DNA from: Zanthoxylum bungeanum | Lineage: Eukaryota; Streptophyta; Magnoliopsida; Sapindales; Rutaceae | Assembly (NCBI GenBank): GCA_019454045.1 | Contig: SKCR01033454.1 | Location: 243,191-307,190 of the forward strand | Reading direction: 5' to 3' | Length of the DNA: 64,000 nt | Program-made: the position numbers and the translations under genes | Shown: positions 60,851 to 64,000 of the stretch, one piece after another | Layout: every line of letters starts with the position of its first letter | How positions within the stretch are numbered: the stretch's first letter is position 1 | The notes under the pieces: generated by a model | What the model saw: the letters and a program-made list of their open reading frames with translations, nothing else | Database searches by the model: none | Told to the model about the DNA's origin: nothing

Positions 60851-61776
60851 CCTGAATTCAGGACCCAAACTTTAACTTCATCATCATTTTCAACTTCTAT
60901 AACACCACACAAGCAAATAACAATCTCACTAAGTATCCAAAATATTATCAATATCTTCCTCAACATCAACTCATATCCATTCTATAGACTCCACTTAATT
61001 CATACCCAAAAATTTAACAGGTTAGGGGTTTCCCACAATCACCATTTTCTTGACACAATAATCACACAATCATCATCACACTCAAGTCAACAACATACTA
61101 TAATTATCATCAAAACTCAATATATAACAATTTGGGACAAGATTATCCTTACCTTAAATCACATTCTTCATTCACAACTAGAGCCTCCAAACTCTCTTTT
61201 TATCTTCGTAGGCTTGATTTGGGTTGGATTCTATATATTTTCTTTCCAATTTTTTGCAAATCTCCATCTCTTTCCCCTTATTCTTCTTCCTTTCTCCTCT
61301 CTCTCTCTTCACTTTTTCTTCAATCTCTTCTCTAATTTTGGTAAATGTTGAATAGTACCGCCCTTTTATACTAGGGGTTATTTTATATTGGTTAAATTAG
61401 AGAAAATTTTAGAAATTTAGAGAAGTTTGAAGAATTTACTAGAATGACCCTCGGGTACTATTCATCTGAATTTTTTATCTGCATTTTCAATCCATTTCGG
61501 GTTCGAGAAAAATATTCAACGTCAAAATTGTAGGTCTCGATCTTAGATTGAAGGCGATATAAAATTCATAAAAATTAGAGTTCGTATGAGAACGTTATGG
61601 CCCAAATACCATGGGCTTTTCGGAATGGAACATCATACAATTTCGTATCGGAATTTCAAGAAATATAACGATTGTCCCTAAAGTCATTTCATGAGTGTAT
61701 ATATGTCAATACATAATTTATGTTATGTGACATTCATCTCGCAACGTAACAGTAGTCGAGATTACCGGTCGTTACA

Positions 61777-62021
61777 GGAACCGTCGATCCTAAGATGTAG
61801 GATTTCACCTTTAGGTTATCATCCTTCCATTTTTCAAAAGTTTCTCGTTCTTCGGAAGTGGAGTCAGGATCGATTTCAACAGGCAATGGATTGATAGTCA
61901 CATAACTCAACTTTTAGAACTCCAACACAATAAATATATTCATTTCCCATTCAAAATAGTTCTCGGCTCCTTTCAGTTTATTAGAATCCAAAAGTCGCAT
62001 TAATGGATTTGCGGCAGCCAT
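61777..62021 (-). pseudogene. N-terminal part of the split copia gag
   Basis: The start codon at 62021 opens MAAANPLMRLLDSNKLKG, then ENYFEWEMNIFIV, a stop, and TINPLPVEIDPDSTSEERET with FEKWKDDNLKVKSYILGS, a typical copia Gag beginning. It breaks off at the GGAAC duplication and continues across the 17 kb insertion as LLRQYIEVSDAWSIMRSL at 44717, the expected UBN2-type continuation. This confirms that 44727-61776 inserted into gag. Confidence 0.88.
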
Positions 62022-62783
62022 CTACAAGACAATAATTAAACACTACCAGAATATTTTTCAATTCAAAATAAAAAACACTAATCGATTATGGAATTTTAAA
62101 TTTATTAGTGTCTTCCCACTACTTTACGTAATTCTGTAATCTCCCTTAACGGAAAAATAGAAATTTGACTATTAAAACTTCATAGTGGTAAATGAATCCC
62201 ATGACATTTACTCCAGCCTCACACTATCAACGGTCTTGGCCTTTATAAACTCAGTAGGTAGACCTCCAAGGTCAATCACATTCAAGTGACTCCTAGTTTG
62301 GTCCTGGATCGTTTCTTATCATCGCAATAATGACGGTATTAGATTAAGACGTGTTTCATATGTATACTTGTCAATATGCAGTAATGAGCTTCGTATGTAC
62401 ACCCTCACAATAATGATGGTATTGGGTGACTGCGTTAACCCATCACGCTACATCTAATATTTTACCAGAGCGACCTAAGTTCCGAGCACTTATACCCTCA
62501 CACTATCAACGGTCTTGGGCATAAGTAGTAAGAACTCTTTCAACTCCGTATTGACAAGACATACCTTCCTATAGTACTCCAACAATATTAATACTATTAC
62601 TTAACAAAATAATAATCATCTAATCATGGGATATTTATGACAATCAAGTCATTAACATGCTTGGGTCAAAATTTTAATTTTAATTTAAAAACATGCAATG
62701 CATATCCAATATGACTTATGCATAATTAAATTAAAATCATTGTGGCGTAAATTCGAAATACAAGTGTTGTGTGGTTAAGACCT
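62022..62783 (-). other. Noncoding leader of the minus-strand copia element
   Basis: Between primer site and gag. In the sense direction it has two copies of CCAAGACCGTTGATAGTGTG (near 62236 and 62510), two copies of CCGTCATTATTG or CCATCATTATTG, and a closing block TTACGTAAAGTAGTGGGAAG. That block and AGGACCAAAnTnGGAGTCAC are shared with the leader at 28108-28900. Confidence 0.75.
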
Positions 62784-62795
62784 GCTCTGATACCA
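62784..62795 (-). other. Primer binding site, initiator tRNA-Met type
   Basis: TGGTATCAGAGC on the minus strand, an exact match to the copia consensus, three bases inside the LTR that begins at 62799. Confidence 0.9.
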
Positions 62796-62798
62796 TTC

Positions 62799-63208
62799 TG
62801 TTGGGGCGGATGTGGAACCCTTAGGATCATATTGGTACCCCACGCAGTGAAAGTGGGTCTAACCCATGGATATCTGGTATGGGTGTATTTTTAAAATATT
62901 TTAATGAAATAACATATTCCATTACGAATATTTAGGAAAAAACCGGGGTCCGAAAAAACCAAAACGGAAGAAAATCAGAAAGAACGCATATCGCCCGGGA
63001 CTTAGCAGGTTGCTTTCGCAGCCAACATGCTACGCGTGGTACGCTACAACGGAGCACGAACACATCAATGTTGTGTGCTGCTGTTGTCTATTTGTTTTTT
63101 AAATTTTAATTTAAAAACCCGTAAACACAATTTAAAATCACCCAAAATAATTTTAATTTCAAAACCAAATACAACACATGTTATACAACAAACATATATA
63201 TATTCTAA

Positions 63209-63243
<35 letters not shown>

Positions 63244-64000
63244 ATATATATATATGTAATTCTTAAATCAAAATACAAACCAAAACAAAATCCCACAATG
63301 AAATGACTCATGAACAATTCTAGGTCACCCAAAAGTGGTTAAGTGATTCTAGAATGGTAGCCTTAACTCAAAGCTATTATCTAGAGTTCCAAACTCGAAT
63401 TTTATGTCTATTTCTAACGTAAAATATTTTGACCTAATAACAAGCATATTGTGTTTATACTATCAAAGTATCATAATACAATTATTTAGCCTAGTTTCAA
63501 CATTAAGTTATGTTATTATGTATCTAATACATAATTCATCACTATATGTCTCACTAATGAAAAATCACTAATGAAAAACATAGCTTTTGAAGAAGATCAA
63601 ACTTACCTAGTAAGGTTGATTCAAATATCCAATCTACTTCTCCTTTTTAAAATGTTGTGGAGAAAATCCAAAGTTAGCAAGTTTGACTACAAGATCCACT
63701 CTTGATTCCAATGCTAACAAGCTTTACTACAAGATCCAATCTTGATTTCTCCTAGTTGAAGTGTTGTAGAGATCTTCCAAAGCTTCTATAAACATTTCTC
63801 TAACTTAGGCTAATATTTCTAACTCTTATTTGCTTTAGCTTTCTTAAGTTTAATTAAAACATTTGCTCAAGCTTACTATTTATAGCAAAACTTAGACAAT
63901 TTTTAATTAATAAAAGTTCTGATCAACTTTTATGTGGGCTAAATCTAATTTGTCCAAATATGTATAATTAGGTGTGACTAATCACCTTTTTCTACCACTT
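62799..64000 (-). repeat. 5' LTR of the minus-strand copia element (cut by the window edge)
   Basis: From TGTTGGGGCGGATG (sense end CCCCAACA) to the window edge. From 63086 it matches the 3' LTR at 39508 onwards. A TA microsatellite at about 63212-63255 is much longer than its counterpart near 39610, so it has expanded in this copy only. Confidence 0.85.

Larger units (their letters stand above)
44727..61776 (+). mobile_element. Ty3-type solo LTR with TSD GGAAC, split by later insertions
   Basis: The LTR starts TGTAACATCCC at 44727 and ends GGTCGTTACA at 61776. GGAAC stands on both sides (44722-44726 and 61777-61781). Removing the insertions at 45469-57272 and 57300-59987 leaves about 2.56 kb of LTR and no interior or primer site, so this is a solo LTR left by recombination between two LTRs. 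It sits in the gag of the minus-strand copia element. GCGTCGCGACGC-type motifs lie near its right end (60650-60850). Confidence 0.88.
39497..64000 (-). mobile_element. Minus-strand Ty1/copia element, host of the nested stack (runs off the window)
   Basis: Its 3' LTR is 39497-41641 and its 5' LTR begins at 62799 and leaves the window. The pol remnant is 41700-44721. Gag is split: the first part is at 61777-62021 and the rest from 44726 leftwards. The 17 kb between is a later insertion with target duplication GGAAC. The primer site is at 62784-62795. The 3' LTR has lost its last 280 bp or so at the border with the Ty3-type LTR ending at 39496. Confidence 0.85.

Noticed and set aside
1..64000. 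tRNA, rRNA or organellar DNA inserts
   Set aside because: No tRNA-like arm pattern with GGTTCGAnTCC and no long conserved rRNA or plastid block was seen. The tRNA-like words found are primer binding sites.

Overview
The window looks like nuclear DNA from a flowering plant, most likely a eudicot. It is AT-rich, crowded with long-terminal-repeat (LTR) retrotransposons and hAT DNA transposons, and carries one ordinary single-copy plant gene, a VQ-motif protein of the VQ9/HAIKU1 type (21497-22387, minus). I see no rRNA, tRNA, organellar or bacterial segment and cannot name the species.

Left third (1-15441, all on the minus strand). A decayed Ty3-type element has its gag at 544-1883 and probably its LTR and tRNA-Arg primer site at 12166-15441. 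It is interrupted by a younger Athila-like element. That element has two nearly identical 2.1 kb LTRs (3616-5716 and 9888-11990), a tRNA-Asp primer site, a gag-like ORF (8881-9756) and no pol. In the place where Athila elements carry their third, env-like ORF there is an intact, intronless 217-codon LOG gene (7361-8014), the cytokinin-activating phosphoribohydrolase. The LTR promoter carries a dense ACGT-core array (six CACGTG and two TGACGTCA) directly upstream of a TATA box. Together this looks like a retrotransposon that has captured a hormone-activating gene and would express it from a potentially stress- or ABA-responsive LTR. It is the most interesting object in the window.

Middle (15442-36546). 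A 2.9 kb hAT element has a near-complete but stopped BED-finger transposase (15685-18629). The VQ gene follows, then a roughly 660 bp near-perfect foldback (24655-25316), a Ty1/copia element with 2.5 kb LTRs and a decayed interior (25562-34887), and a 383 bp hAT-type MITE with a perfect 8 bp target duplication whose right end has been tandemly copied (35727-36190).

Right part (36547-64000). This is a stack of nested insertions whose target duplications can be read directly. A minus-strand copia element (39497 to beyond 64000) has its gag split by a Ty3-type solo LTR (44727-61776, TSD GGAAC). Inside that LTR sit a plus-strand copia element (45469-57267, TSD CATAC) and a solo LTR of the family seen at 12184-15441 (57300-59982, TSD ATTAC). 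The left LTR of the inner copia is itself split by a solo LTR of its own family (46246-48196, TSD TAG[T/C]A). Three copia families share a conserved leader with repeated GCCAAAG-type motifs, and two Ty3 families share CG-rich palindromes.
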